Assembly: GCA_964474755.1 (NCBI GenBank)
Contig: CAYYUG010000001.1
Span: 95,302 to 159,301 of the forward strand
Reading direction: 5' to 3'
DNA: 64,000 nucleotides
Source: GCA-2717185 sp964474755
Lineage (GTDB): Bacteria; Pseudomonadota; Alphaproteobacteria; UBA8366; GCA-2717185
The notes under the pieces were generated by a model. That model did not search any database. It had not been told where the DNA came from and saw nothing but the letters and a program-made list of their open reading frames with translations. This document shows, piece after piece, positions 17,921 to 27,736 of this stretch; position 1 is the stretch's first letter, and every line of letters starts with the position of its first letter. A program made the translations under genes and the position numbers.

Positions 17921-18310
17921 ATGCTGAAAACCTACAATCCCCCCTCTATTTCGTCGGCTCGTTCAAACTATAGCCACGCCGTAGAAATTCCGCCTAATGC
18001 ACGTACCCTCTACATATCTGGGCAAGTCCCTGTGGCAGCGGACGGATCAACCCCAGACGCGATCGATGAACAGGTCGCGCTAGTCTTTGACAATGTCAGA
18101 TCGGTCCTCGCCGAGGCTGGCATGGGTTTGGAAAATGTTGTTCGGGTCAATGTCTACCTCACCGACAAATCCTACTTCCCGGCCTTTCGCGAGCATCGAA
18201 ACCGCTTATTCACCGGCCACAAGGCATCGTCGACGGCTGTAGCGATCGAAGCATTGGCCCACCCACAATTTAAGGTCGAGATAGAAGCAGTCGCGGCAAA
18301 GGTCGACTAA
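17921..18310 (+). CDS. RidA-family enamine/imine deaminase
   Basis: 129 residues from the ATG at 17921, preceded by GGAG; the frame extends upstream but only into the DUF455 gene. RidA (YjgF/YER057c/UK114) fold: HAVEIPPNARTLYISGQVP, the central VVRVNVYLTD strand and the C-terminal FKVEIEAVA. Such trimeric proteins hydrolyse reactive 2-aminoacrylate and related enamines. The gene ends a co-directional run that begins at bcp. A second, longer RidA-like gene is at 59072-59536. Confidence 0.9.
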   Translation: MLKTYNPPSISSARSNYSHAVEIPPNARTLYISGQVPVAADGSTPDAIDEQVALVFDNVRSVLAEAGMGLENVVRVNVYLTDKSYFPAFREHRNRLFTGHKASSTAVAIEALAHPQFKVEIEAVAAKVD

Positions 18311-18757
18311 GTGGACTCTGTAGCCATGCTAAAAATTACGCGCACCTCGCCACCAGTTACTGGCCCCTTCGAGTATGAGCTTCCCTAGATCGAGCGCTAA
18401 ACCTCCGAAATGGTTTCCCCAACACAAACAGTGTCAGCTTCCCAAAATTAATTCGTCACGGATCTAACGCAGGGCTACAACTGATCTCATGCGTGCATGC
18501 GATGGCGGCACACGTTGAACGCTTGGCATGTAACTACCAATGCCGTTCGCCTGCTGGATCGAATATATTAATAGATCGAAAGCAATCCTTCTCATCAACA
18601 AGACCAATGCTTAATTTTACGGTCGAGGCGATGGCCTAATCTAGGCGAATACGCAGGTCGATTTATGTCGCACGATCTAAACATGGGCCACCCGATTTGC
18701 ACGGAAGAGTCCCGTACAGTCAAATCGATTAGCACTTAATCAAAAAAGGTAACTGCC
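18311..18757. other. Intergenic region, no supported gene
   Basis: 447 bases between ridA and an enoyl-CoA hydratase. A 20-codon frame (18328-18390) begins 17 bases after ridA, but nothing longer than a few tens of codons is open on either strand and no family was recognised. The composition is more AT-rich than the flanking genes and the stretch may be decayed coding DNA. Confidence 0.4.
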
Positions 18758-19489
18758 ATGACCGACGCGCCTGTCCTGCTTAGCGAAGATATCGATACTA
18801 CCCGCCTGCTAACTCTGAATAGGCCCAAGGCGCTTAACGCGCTAAATACTGAACTCGTAGGAGCTATTGTTGACGCCGTTGATGCAGCCCATATCGACGA
18901 GGATATTTCCGCGATCATCCTAGCAGGAAACGAACGGGCCTTTTCAGCCGGAGCAGATCTGAAGGAAGCCCAAGCGCGGCGTGGCGAAGACGTACAAGCT
19001 GCGCGTGTGCATTCCGAAGCTGGCAGCCAGCTCTACCAAATCGGTGAACGGACAGACAAACCGATTATCGCGGCGGTGCGCGGTTACGCCTTGGGTGGCG
19101 GCTGTAATCTTGCGATTTCGACCGACCTGGTAGTCGCTGGAAAAAACACTGTCTTCGGCTACCCGGAACTTAAGCGGGGCTTGGCCGCAACAGCAGTGAC
19201 ACCTAGCCTAGTCCACCGGATAGGCCCAAAGGCGGCGTTTGAATTCTTGGCACTAGCGGAGAACATCACGGCCCAACGCGCCTATGAGGTCGGCATGATC
19301 AATCGTATTGTTCCGGACGATGCGGTCATCGATACGGCGTTGAAGATGGCACGAGCGTTAGCCGCCTTCGACCTGGTAGCCGTCCGCACTACGAAACGTG
19401 TTTTCCAAAAATCGACTGAACTGTCGCTTACGCACGCGCTCGACGTAGCACGGGAAGCGGCACTGCTCAGCCGCACGATGCGCGACTAA
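18758..19489 (+). CDS. Enoyl-CoA hydratase/isomerase family protein
   Basis: 243 residues, crotonase fold. The oxyanion-hole segments are visible (AFSAGADLKEA and RGYALGGGCNLAIS). In classic enoyl-CoA hydratase the second segment reads GGGCELAM with a catalytic glutamate; here that residue is asparagine (GGGCNLAIS), while the second glutamate is kept in FGYPELKRGL. The protein may therefore be an isomerase, hydrolase or a hydratase with altered mechanism. The stop overlaps the convergent prfB stop by 4 bases. No pathway partner is adjacent. Confidence 0.88.
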   Translation: MTDAPVLLSEDIDTTRLLTLNRPKALNALNTELVGAIVDAVDAAHIDEDISAIILAGNERAFSAGADLKEAQARRGEDVQAARVHSEAGSQLYQIGERTDKPIIAAVRGYALGGGCNLAISTDLVVAGKNTVFGYPELKRGLAATAVTPSLVHRIGPKAAFEFLALAENITAQRAYEVGMINRIVPDDAVIDTALKMARALAAFDLVAVRTTKRVFQKSTELSLTHALDVAREAALLSRTMRD

Positions 19490-20608
19490 TCGCTTTGCTC
19501 GTTCCGCGTGCTCCCGGCTCGAGCCGCGAGCGCCGCTTCAAGAAATGAATCGATATCGCCGTCGAGCACACTCTGCGCATTACTCGTTTCCTCAGTGGTG
19601 CGTAAATCTTTGACCATCTGGTATGGGTGCAGCACATAAGAGCGAATTTGGTGTCCCCAGCCGATGTCTGACTTAGCCTCATGCTCAGCCCGTGCCTCTT
19701 CTTCGCGTCGCTTGAGTTCGCGCTCATAAAGCCGCGCTTTCAGCATCTTCATCGCGCTGGCACGGTTCTTATGCTGCGACCGATCGTTTTGACATTGCAC
19801 GACGACTCCGGTTGGCTCGTGCGTGATGCGCACGGCGCTGTCGGTTCGGTTGACGTGCTGACCACCGGCGCCCGACGCCCGGTAGGTGTCGATTCGCAGG
19901 TCTTTGTCATGGACATCTACTTCAATCGTATCGTCGACCACTGGGTAGACGTCAACCGACGCAAAACTCGTATGCCGGCGCGAAGCTGAATCATACGGCG
20001 ATATTCTTACCAGCCGGTGTACGCCAGCTTCCGACTTCAGCCAGCCATAGGCATTATCTCCCAATATACGGACGGTCGCCGATTTCAGACCTGCTTCTTC
20101 ACCCTGAGATTCTTCCATTAGCTCGACCTTACAGCCATGCTGCTCGGCCCAACGCGTATACATGCGCAACAGCATCTCGGCCCAGTCCTGGGATTCGGTG
20201 CCGCCCGCCCCCGCATGAATTTCCAGATAACTGTCGTTCGCATCAGCCTCACCGGACAGGAGGCTTTCGAGTTCTTTCTTGGCACTGTGCTCACGAAGTG
20301 CCAACAAAGCTGCTTCCGCTTCGGCCAATACGCCGCTGTCGTCTTCAGCTTCAGCGAGCGCAATCATTTCGACCTGTTCGGTCAACTCTTGCTTGATTGA
20401 TTCAATTCCGTTGATCGCACCTTCCAGACGATTGCGTTCACGCATCACAGCCTGCGCGGCATTCGGATCGTTCCAAAAATTGGGCGCCTCGGTAAATGCG
20501 TTTAGTTCTTCAAGACGCAAGCGCGCTGCATCGAGGTCAAAGGGACCTCCTCAGCAGTTGCAAAGACTGCTCAATATCATTGGCTACAGCCTGAATTTCT
20601 GCCCGCAT
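19486..20608 (-). CDS. prfB: Peptide chain release factor 2, with programmed +1 frameshift
   Basis: RF2 ends translation at UAA and UGA. The gene starts at an ATG at 20608 with AAGGA upstream; 23 codons later it meets an in-frame TGA (20539-20537), and reading continues after a +1 shift to give about 373 residues. The release motifs are present: the stop-recognition tripeptide region reads SPY in HRLVRISPYDSA, and the catalytic GGQ is in SGAGGQHVNRTDSAVR. Taking the frame without the shift would give a false 344-residue protein with a TTG start. Its neighbours PBP1A and amidase form a conserved alphaproteobacterial block. The shift makes RF2 synthesis self-regulating, as known for prfB. Confidence 0.96.
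20536..20551 (-). promoter_or_regulatory. prfB programmed frameshift signal
   Basis: On the minus strand the signal reads AGGAGG, TCC, then CTT TGA C: an internal Shine-Dalgarno-like AGGAGG (codons 20-21), a slippery CTT (20542-20540), the in-frame TGA stop and a following C. This is the canonical RF2 autoregulatory site: low RF2 slows reading of UGA and favours slippage into the +1 frame, which continues as LDLDAARL. Confidence 0.95.
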
Positions 20609-20680
20609 TGATTATCCTTCAAAAAACGTCCAACGAACGCCATTTAGAAAATTCCCGCAGCGAACGCAAGTGGCTGTTGG

Positions 20681-23119
20681 TCAGTATTTACCGCCAATGG
20701 ACGACGAGAAGCTGTCCGACCCATCGATTACCGTGCCATCACCCCCAGGCTCACTACCAAAGCGGAACGCCTCAAGTATGACCTTTTTGTCTCCAGGCGC
20801 CGCAGGACGGCTGGAAACCGCGTTAATCCGCACCAAGCGGACGCCAGGCGGTACCCGGAATGGAATTGCCGGCTTGCCATCAAGAGCCCGCACCATAAAC
20901 GCCTTGAAAATTGGTGCAGACACCGATGACCCCGTTTCCCAGCGGCCAAGTGGCCGCGGCGTGTCGAAGCCTGCGAACACCCCAACCGCAAGGTCCGGAG
21001 CGAAACCGACAAACCAGGTATCGATTTCCCTATTTGTGGTTCCCGTTTTGCCCGCCAAAGGCTTACCCACGGCGCGGATTCGGCGCCCAGTACCCCGTTG
21101 GACCACACCTTTTAGCATAGAGACGATTTGGTAGGCGCTGACCGGATCGGCAACACGTTCGCGCAAGTCCGGTAGTCGCGGCGGCCGGGTACCATATCGG
21201 CCCGCTTGGCGGCATTCAGCGCATTCTCGCATATCGTGGCGAAAGATCGTCTTGCCGTTGCGATCCTGAATGCGGTCGACGAAGGATGGCTTTATCCGCT
21301 TGCCACCATTTACTAGCATCCCATAGGCATTTGTCAGTCGCAGAAGGGTCGTCTCCCCTGCTCCGAGAGCCATAGAAAGTTGTTGAGGCATATCTTGGGC
21401 GATGTCAAAACGTTGTGCGTAGTCGACAACTGTTTTCATACCAATCGCGCGGGCGAGTCGGACCGTCATTAAATTACGCGATTTCTCGATGCCAAGCCGC
21501 ATCGGGCTGGGCCCGTAAAATTTTCTCGCGTAATTCGCAGGCTTCCACTTACCAAGACCAGGGCCCTGATCAAGGACGAAGGGGGCATCCAGAACTCGTG
21601 TCGCTGGCGTATATCCCTTTTCCAATGCGGCCAAGTAAACGAAAGGCTTAAAGGCGGAACCAGGCTGCCGTGCGGCCTGCGTGGCCCGATTGAATTCGCT
21701 CGACGCAAAATCGTATCCACCAGACAGCGCCAGCACCCGCCCCGTGTGCGGGTCCAAAGCGACAATCCCTCCTTGGATTTCCGGTATCTGCCGTAAGCGA
21801 TATCGGCGAATTTCGCCGTTGAAATGCAGCGGATCATCCTCCGCCTTGGGTTTGGGCACGGCCTCGACCATGCCCACATCGCCTTGCCTTAAGACGTCAG
21901 AAGCCTTTCTTATCAGTGGACCACGCAGTTGCTTATCGCGCGATTCTCGGGCCCATTTCAGCTCCGAAAGTGGGATTTCTCCAAGTTTTCCGGTTTCGAT
22001 TCCGAGTTCCGCTTTACCATCGGTCACGTTAAGAACGACAGCCAGCTGCCAGTTCCCAATGCTATTGGGTGGCTTGACCATTCGAAGTCGTCCGAGCCAA
22101 CTAGCATCTATTTCTATTGTCGTGACCGGACCTCGCCAGCCATGCCTGCGATCATAAGCGATTAAACCACCCCGCAAGGCATCGTCAGCAATCGCTTGCA
22201 ACCTCGGGTCTAGCGTCGTTCGGACGGACAGCCCGCCTTCATACAGACCATCGTTGCCATAACGACTAATGAGTTCGCGGCGGACCTCTTCAACGAAAAA
22301 ATCGGCCACGACAAACTGCAGTGCATCTCGTGAAACAACGGCCAGTGGTGCCTTCCAGGCGACACGAGCCGTATCCTGCTTGATAAAGCCTTCCTCCAGC
22401 ATCCGACCTACCACCCAATTACGTCGGTCTCTCGCCGCCTTTTGCTTACGTAGCGGATGATAGTTGTTCGGCGCCTTCGGCAGCGCCGCAAGATATGCGA
22501 CCTCCGCAATCGTCAGCTCATCCATCGACTTGTTAAAATAGTTCAGCGCCGCCGCGGCCACCCCAAAGGAACCATAGCCGAGATAAATTTCGTTCAGATA
22601 AAGCTCCAGGATTCGATCCTTCGACAAGGTCCGTTCAATACGAAAGGCGAGGATCGCTTCCTTAATTTTGCGCTCGATGGAGACTTCGTTACTGAGCAGA
22701 AAGTTCTTCGCCACCTGTTGCGTGATTGTCGACGCGCCAACCGGCCGCCGCCCCTGCGTGTAGTTAGAGATATTCGTTAACATAGCCCGAGCCAAGGCAA
22801 TAAAATCAACGCCATAGTGACTGTAGAAATTTTGGTCTTCTGCCGCGATAAACGCTTGCTTTACACGCCGAGGCATAGCCGTAATAGGCACGAAAACACG
22901 GCGCTCTTTTGCGTATTCGGCTATCAGACGCCCATCGCCTGCATGCAGCCGCGTTACGGTAGGCGGCTCGTAATTCGCCAGCTGCTTGTAATCTGGCAAA
23001 TCGCGACCATAGTGCCACAGTCCATAAACGCCCACGCCAAAGGTCCCCAACGCACCAATGACGCCGAACGCGAACAAAAACAAGAAAAAGCGCAGTAAAT
23101 TCCGCATGCGGCGACCCAT
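20681..23119 (-). CDS. mrcA: Penicillin-binding protein 1A (bifunctional transglycosylase/transpeptidase)
   Basis: About 812 residues from the ATG at 23119 (alternatives: TTG 23128, ATG 23107). One N-terminal membrane segment (LLRFFLFLFAFGVIGALG) anchors it in the inner membrane. The GT51 glycosyltransferase domain shows AAEDQNFYSHYG with the catalytic glutamate and GASTITQQVAKN; the transpeptidase domain has the SxxK motif in PGSAFKPF, SRN as the SxN motif, and KTGTT. An OB-like insert lies between the domains. A CAEC pair near the C-terminal third is unusual. It makes and cross-links peptidoglycan, and lies with an amidase gene upstream, an old conserved pairing. Confidence 0.95.
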   Translation of the reverse strand: MGRRMRNLLRFFLFLFAFGVIGALGTFGVGVYGLWHYGRDLPDYKQLANYEPPTVTRLHAGDGRLIAEYAKERRVFVPITAMPRRVKQAFIAAEDQNFYSHYGVDFIALARAMLTNISNYTQGRRPVGASTITQQVAKNFLLSNEVSIERKIKEAILAFRIERTLSKDRILELYLNEIYLGYGSFGVAAAALNYFNKSMDELTIAEVAYLAALPKAPNNYHPLRKQKAARDRRNWVVGRMLEEGFIKQDTARVAWKAPLAVVSRDALQFVVADFFVEEVRRELISRYGNDGLYEGGLSVRTTLDPRLQAIADDALRGGLIAYDRRHGWRGPVTTIEIDASWLGRLRMVKPPNSIGNWQLAVVLNVTDGKAELGIETGKLGEIPLSELKWARESRDKQLRGPLIRKASDVLRQGDVGMVEAVPKPKAEDDPLHFNGEIRRYRLRQIPEIQGGIVALDPHTGRVLALSGGYDFASSEFNRATQAARQPGSAFKPFVYLAALEKGYTPATRVLDAPFVLDQGPGLGKWKPANYARKFYGPSPMRLGIEKSRNLMTVRLARAIGMKTVVDYAQRFDIAQDMPQQLSMALGAGETTLLRLTNAYGMLVNGGKRIKPSFVDRIQDRNGKTIFRHDMRECAECRQAGRYGTRPPRLPDLRERVADPVSAYQIVSMLKGVVQRGTGRRIRAVGKPLAGKTGTTNREIDTWFVGFAPDLAVGVFAGFDTPRPLGRWETGSSVSAPIFKAFMVRALDGKPAIPFRVPPGVRLVRINAVSSRPAAPGDKKVILEAFRFGSEPGGDGTVIDGSDSFSSSIGGKY

Positions 23120-23214
23120 ACCTGCCAAAACGCTTAGGGGTATACCTATCCAAGACTAACGAAGAAATATGGCAATCTTATGTTTTTGCCGTAAACCATT
23201 TAAGTTGCTGCGAA

Positions 23215-24432
23215 TTATGATCGGTTGTTCAATGTTTTGCGGGCAAAATAACGGTCTGCCGCCCGCAATAGCGCTTGTCCAATACCACTGCGATAACGCG
23301 GACTTTTGAGATTTTTCTCGTCCGTCCGGTTCGATAGATAACCCAGTTCGATCAAAACAGACGGCACATTCGGCGATTTTAACACAGCGAATCCGGCATA
23401 TCGATGGGACGAGCGTAGAAGTTTAATTTTCTTTTTTAACTCACGGACCAGCATCTTTGCTAAATGCCAAGATTCACGATTGGTATCGTTTTGTGCCAGG
23501 TCGATCAAGACACGGGAAACTTCCGATGCATAACCGGTTAGGTCGGCGCCGGCGATAATATCCGACTTGTTCTCTTTCTTTGCTAGATCCTCTGCTTCCT
23601 TATCGGAAGCCTTATCGGAAAGCGTATAGATTGATCCACCGCGAATTTTGCGGCTGCCAATCGAGTCCGCATGCAGCGAGATAAACATTTCCGCCTTGTT
23701 GCTGTGTGCAATCTCAAACCGGTCCCGCAATCTGACATAGACATCCCGCTTACGAGTGAGAATGACATGATATCTGCCACTAGCCTCGAGCACCTCTTTT
23801 GCTGCTTTAGCGACCGCTAGCGTGATGTGCTTTTCGTAGCTACCCGTTACGCCGACGGTGCCGGGATCAACACCACCATGACCGGGGTCCAAGACGATCA
23901 ATCGCCGCCGGTCGCTAGTAAGTTGTGATTTCGGTGACAGGCCGCTTGCGCTAGAAACGCGCTTCCGTTTGACCCAACCTTTCGATTGGGCACTCCGAGG
24001 CCCCATAAAAAACGAGGCACGGGTGACGGGCATTAAGTCGACGACGAAACGCCGCGGCTTGTTTCCTTTGGGCGGCAGGAAGAAATGCTGAGTTACCGAT
24101 GCGGGCAATTTAACGTCGACCACTACGCGGCTGTTACCTGGCTGAAACAGACCGAACCGGAATTGCGATACAAGACCGGCAGAAACGCGCATACGCTTCT
24201 CCGAAACACGCCAGGACAACTCGGGAAAATCGATAACAATGCGGAAAGGATCAGCGAGTGTGAAGATCTTGTAGGGTATGACGCGGTTTACCTCGAACAC
24301 GAGGCGGGTCGATTTAGGATGGACTCCGACGCGCGCCTCAGAAACCACTGGTAAGCGCTCAGCCATTACCGGTGGGACAGCCCAAACGATCGCTGACAAT
24401 AAATTAAGTATTACAAAGTGCCTGATGCGCAT
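23215..24432 (-). CDS. N-acetylmuramoyl-L-alanine amidase (AMIN + Amidase_3)
   Basis: 405 residues. A signal peptide (residues 1-24, cleavage after VMA) sends it to the periplasm. An AMIN domain (about 30-135) targets it to the septum or peptidoglycan, and the Amidase_3 catalytic domain follows (about 177-398) with zinc ligands H185 (LDPGHGG), E200 (GSYEKHI) and H254 (SLHADS), plus the catalytic glutamate in SVLIELGYLSN. It cleaves the bond between MurNAc and the stem peptide, mainly at division. Neighbour to mrcA on the same strand, divergent from rne. Confidence 0.94.
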   Translation of the reverse strand: MRIRHFVILNLLSAIVWAVPPVMAERLPVVSEARVGVHPKSTRLVFEVNRVIPYKIFTLADPFRIVIDFPELSWRVSEKRMRVSAGLVSQFRFGLFQPGNSRVVVDVKLPASVTQHFFLPPKGNKPRRFVVDLMPVTRASFFMGPRSAQSKGWVKRKRVSSASGLSPKSQLTSDRRRLIVLDPGHGGVDPGTVGVTGSYEKHITLAVAKAAKEVLEASGRYHVILTRKRDVYVRLRDRFEIAHSNKAEMFISLHADSIGSRKIRGGSIYTLSDKASDKEAEDLAKKENKSDIIAGADLTGYASEVSRVLIDLAQNDTNRESWHLAKMLVRELKKKIKLLRSSHRYAGFAVLKSPNVPSVLIELGYLSNRTDEKNLKSPRYRSGIGQALLRAADRYFARKTLNNRS

Positions 24433-24960
24433 CGGGAATGTTACCAGATATTGGGCATAATTATAGTTGGTCTACTAGATATATCTCTCCCTTGCTTCAC
24501 CGTACAAACAAATTCCTTATCGCAGTCTTTTCTAAGATTTGTATAGAAACCATTTGTAGAATCGTATTTTGCACCCTATTTTAAGACTGCGCGATTGACT
24601 GCGCCCAAGCTGAGAGATAACTATATATCACTTCAGCTCTGTCGTTGGTTGTTCGAGGTCCTGGCCTGTTCCCTACCAGTGTGACCTGGTTTGATAGTAG
24701 GCTTTACGTTAAGTGCACACGACGTCCAACATAGTTAGCGTGGTCTAAATTTTAGTTTAAGCGCGGAGTCTTTATCCGGATTGGATCGATTCCAGTTCGG
24801 TGATTAGGTGGGCGCCGAGGTCCCGCTCTGTCCTGGTATTATCGTTTTTAATGCCGTTCGACAGGTCGTTGGTGGCGACGCCGGCTTTGCCGTAATGGCG
24901 GCACGAAGGGGCAATTCTCGATCGCGCGTTTTGCCTCGCATCGTGCGCCGGAGAGCTACC
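24433..24960. other. Long divergent intergenic region upstream of rne
   Basis: 528 bases separate the amidase and rne starts. The frame of rne is open back to 24808 but family similarity begins at 24961, so this is leader DNA rather than coding. The first ~300 bases are AT-rich and probably carry both promoters; the last ~130 bases are GC-rich with short inverted repeats (for example TGCCG and CGGCA at 24889-24904). rne messages are autoregulated through long leaders in enterobacteria; a similar role here is only a suggestion. Confidence 0.4.
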
Positions 24961-27587
24961 ATGTCAAAAAGAATGCTTATCGACGCTACCCATGCGGAAG
25001 AAACTAGGGTGGTGGTCGTGGACGGCAACCGACTCGAAGATTTTGACTACGAATCGACTACCAAAAAACAACTCAAAGGCAACGTCTACCTGGCGAAAAT
25101 CACCCGGGTAGAACCATCCCTGCAGGCCGCATTCGTGGAGTATGGCGGCAACCGTCACGGATTCCTGTCCTTTAACGAAATCCATCCAGACTACTATCAA
25201 ATCCCCGTCGCCGACCGCGAAAAACTTGTCGCGGATGAGGACGAAAGCGACAACGATGAAGGCGGCGAAGCAGGAGATAGCGTCGAAGAGGTCGGTGGTG
25301 ACGAGGTGGAGGAAGAGGTAGAACGGCGCCGGCGGCCCTCCTATCGTGGATACAAGATCCAAGAGGTCATTAAACGCCGCCAAATCGTCCTGGTGCAGAT
25401 CGTCAAGGAAGAACGCGGCAACAAAGGAGCCGCATTGACGACCTATCTGTCGCTGGCCGGTCGATATTGCGTTCTGATGCCAAATACCAACCGCGGCGGC
25501 GGCATCAGCCGAAAAATTTCCAATCCGAAGGACAGAAAACGGCTCAAAACTGTACTCGACGGCCTAAACATCCAGGATGGGGTAGCCGTTATTGTCCGAA
25601 CCGCGGGCGCCGAGCGGTCGAAAGCGGAAATTAAACGCGACTACGACTACCTCATGAAACAGTGGGATCAGATCCGCGAACTCACTCTTGCCTCTACCGC
25701 ACCCGCCCTGATCAATGAGGAAGCAAACCTCATCAAACGGTCGATCCGAGACCTCTACACGAAGCAAATCGAACAAGTCCTTGTCGAAGGCGATGCTGGC
25801 TACCGACTGGCTAAAGATTTCATGAAAACTCTGATCCCGAGCCACGCGGTCCGAGTGAAAACCTACAAAGATGGTGGGATCCCCATTTTTCACCGATATC
25901 AGGTCGAAAATCAGATTGATGCAATCCACAACCAGACGGTTCAGTTGAAGTCTGGCGGCTATATCGTTCTCGATTCAACAGAGGCCTTAGTCGCTATCGA
26001 CGTAAACTCGGGCCGGGCGACCCGCGAACGAAACATCGAAGAGACGGCATTGAAGACCAATCTCGAGGCGGCGGAGGAGATTGCCCGGCAGTTGCGGCTT
26101 CGCGACCTCGCCGGCCTGATCGTCATCGATTTCATTGATATGGAGCATTCGCGCAACATCCACGCCGTCGAACGTAAGTTGAAGGAATCACTTCGGGCTG
26201 ACCGCGCTCGGATCCAGGTTGGTCGAATCAGTCACTTTGGCCTGCTGGAGATGTCCCGCCAACGACTTCGGCCCAGCCTAACGGAAACATCCAGTAACAC
26301 ATGCCCGACTTGCGGTGGTGCGGGCCATGTGCGGTCGATCGAGGCGACCGCACTGCACGTCCTGCGCGCAATCGAAGAAGAGGGCATTCGCAAACGGTCC
26401 GCCCAAATCACCGTGCATATTCCAACCGCGGTGGCACTCTATGTCTTGAACCAGAAACGCCAAACACTCTCGGAGATCGAAACGCGTTACGATCTCAGCA
26501 TCTCGATCGAAACCGATGATGGCCTTATTCCCCCGGAATATCGGCTGGATCGCTCTCGGGATACGGATCATCTTGCTATAGAACCGTCCGAAAGTAGTGC
26601 GACGGTGGATGATAGTGAGCAAGCAGAGGCCGGTAGACGGAAACGCAGATCACGGCGGCGGCGATCGAAACGGCGGGACGATGAAGCTGTCGAAACGACC
26701 GAGACAGTCGAAGCTAAAACAGAGGTGACCGAAACGAAATCCGACGAATTGGCGACCGAAGCTATAGACGCAGACTCGGGCGAGTCCGACAGCGAACCGA
26801 GAAAGCGCCGGCGACGGGGACGACGTGGGGGCCGCCGCAGATCCCGTAGACCTGAGAATTCCGAAGAAACAGTCTCCGCTGGCGAGGATAGTGAACCTAA
26901 AACTGCAGTTGCGCTGGAAACAGACTCTTCTGCTAGAACCGACAATGACGCCGCGCAACACGCGGAGGATGGCACCGCTCCCGAGACGCGCACCGAAGAG
27001 ATTACAACCGAGGAAAAAAAACCACCTCGCCAACGCTCGAAGAAGGTGAAAACGTCGGGAGAAGAAACATTAAAAGACACAAAACCGAAACGACGGCGCT
27101 CACCACGTAAAAAAACGAAATTGGCCGATAAGGTGAATTCTGCGGAACAGGAAAGCGAAGCGCCGTCAGAGGAGGAAGCAAAAAAAGAGACGCCTGTTAC
27201 TAAAGAAGCAAAAAAAGAGAAGACCGTTACAAAAAAAGCAGTGGCAACCAAAGATCCGANNNNNNNNNNNNNNNNNNNNNNNNNNNNNNNNNNNNNNNNN
27301 NNNNNNNNNNNNNNNNNNNNNNNNNNNNNNNNNNNNNNNNNNNNNNNNNNNNNNNNNNNGAAGCAAAAAAAGAGAAGACCGTTACAAAAAAAGCAGTGGC
27401 AACCAAAGATCCGACAATTCCAGACGAACAGGCAAAGGCTGGGAAACCCGTAGAGGAGGCTCCCACCGGGCCTGCCAAACCTTCACCAGAGCCCGAACCA
27501 ATGCAGATGGCCACCAGCGCGCCCAACGCAATACCCGAGCCAAAAAAGCCGAAACGCGGCGGCTGGTGGCAAAAGATAACGCGCTAG
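24961..27587 (+). CDS. rne: Ribonuclease E, interrupted by an assembly gap in its C-terminal tail
   Basis: Starts at ATG 24961 (GGAGAG upstream). The catalytic N-terminal half shows an S1 domain (from about residue 35) with an acidic insert, the DNase I-like active site with D347 (AIDVNSGR) and D390 (VIDFIDMEH), and the zinc-link CPTCGGAG (C448, C451). It cuts AU-rich single-stranded RNA and scaffolds the degradosome. The C-terminal half is a disordered Lys/Arg/Glu-rich region with RRRGRRGG-type RNA-binding patches, ending in GGWWQKITR. The 100-N run at 27260-27359 puts the two sides in different frames only because the gap length is arbitrary; the flanking 55-base repeats restore one frame if merged. 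Confidence 0.93.
27205..27414 (+). repeat. Identical 55-base direct repeat flanking a 100-N scaffold gap
   Basis: Positions 27205-27259 and 27360-27414 are identical over 55 bases and stand immediately either side of the N run (27260-27359). Both copies encode EAKKEKTVTKKAVATKDP in the rne frame of their own side. Either the two contigs simply overlap by 55 bases, a common assembler k-mer length, or the copies are part of a real tandem repeat that broke the assembly. A degenerate further copy (EAKKETPVTK) lies just upstream. Confidence 0.9.
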
Positions 27588-27736
27588 GGCATTTCAGAAT
27601 TAAATAGAAACGTAACCGGTTTTGTCTAAACCTAGGACACTGCTCTTTTTTTAATTTCGATTAGGTCCGAGCAGTTGTTGGCTCGTCAAAGCCAATGCCA
27701 AAAATCCTTCGAAACTGTTGTTTTGTTACTGCGTAC

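Noticed and set aside
18328..18390. 20-codon frame after ridA
   Set aside because: Too short and without family similarity; no downstream continuation.
24808..24960. Upstream extension of the RNase E frame
   Set aside because: The frame is open but shows no RNase E similarity; the family start MSKRMLIDA at 24961 has its own ribosome-binding site.
26568..27251. 227-codon minus-strand frame in the rne tail
   Set aside because: Mirror of the Lys/Glu-rich RNase E coding strand, giving a Ser/Phe-rich nonsense protein.
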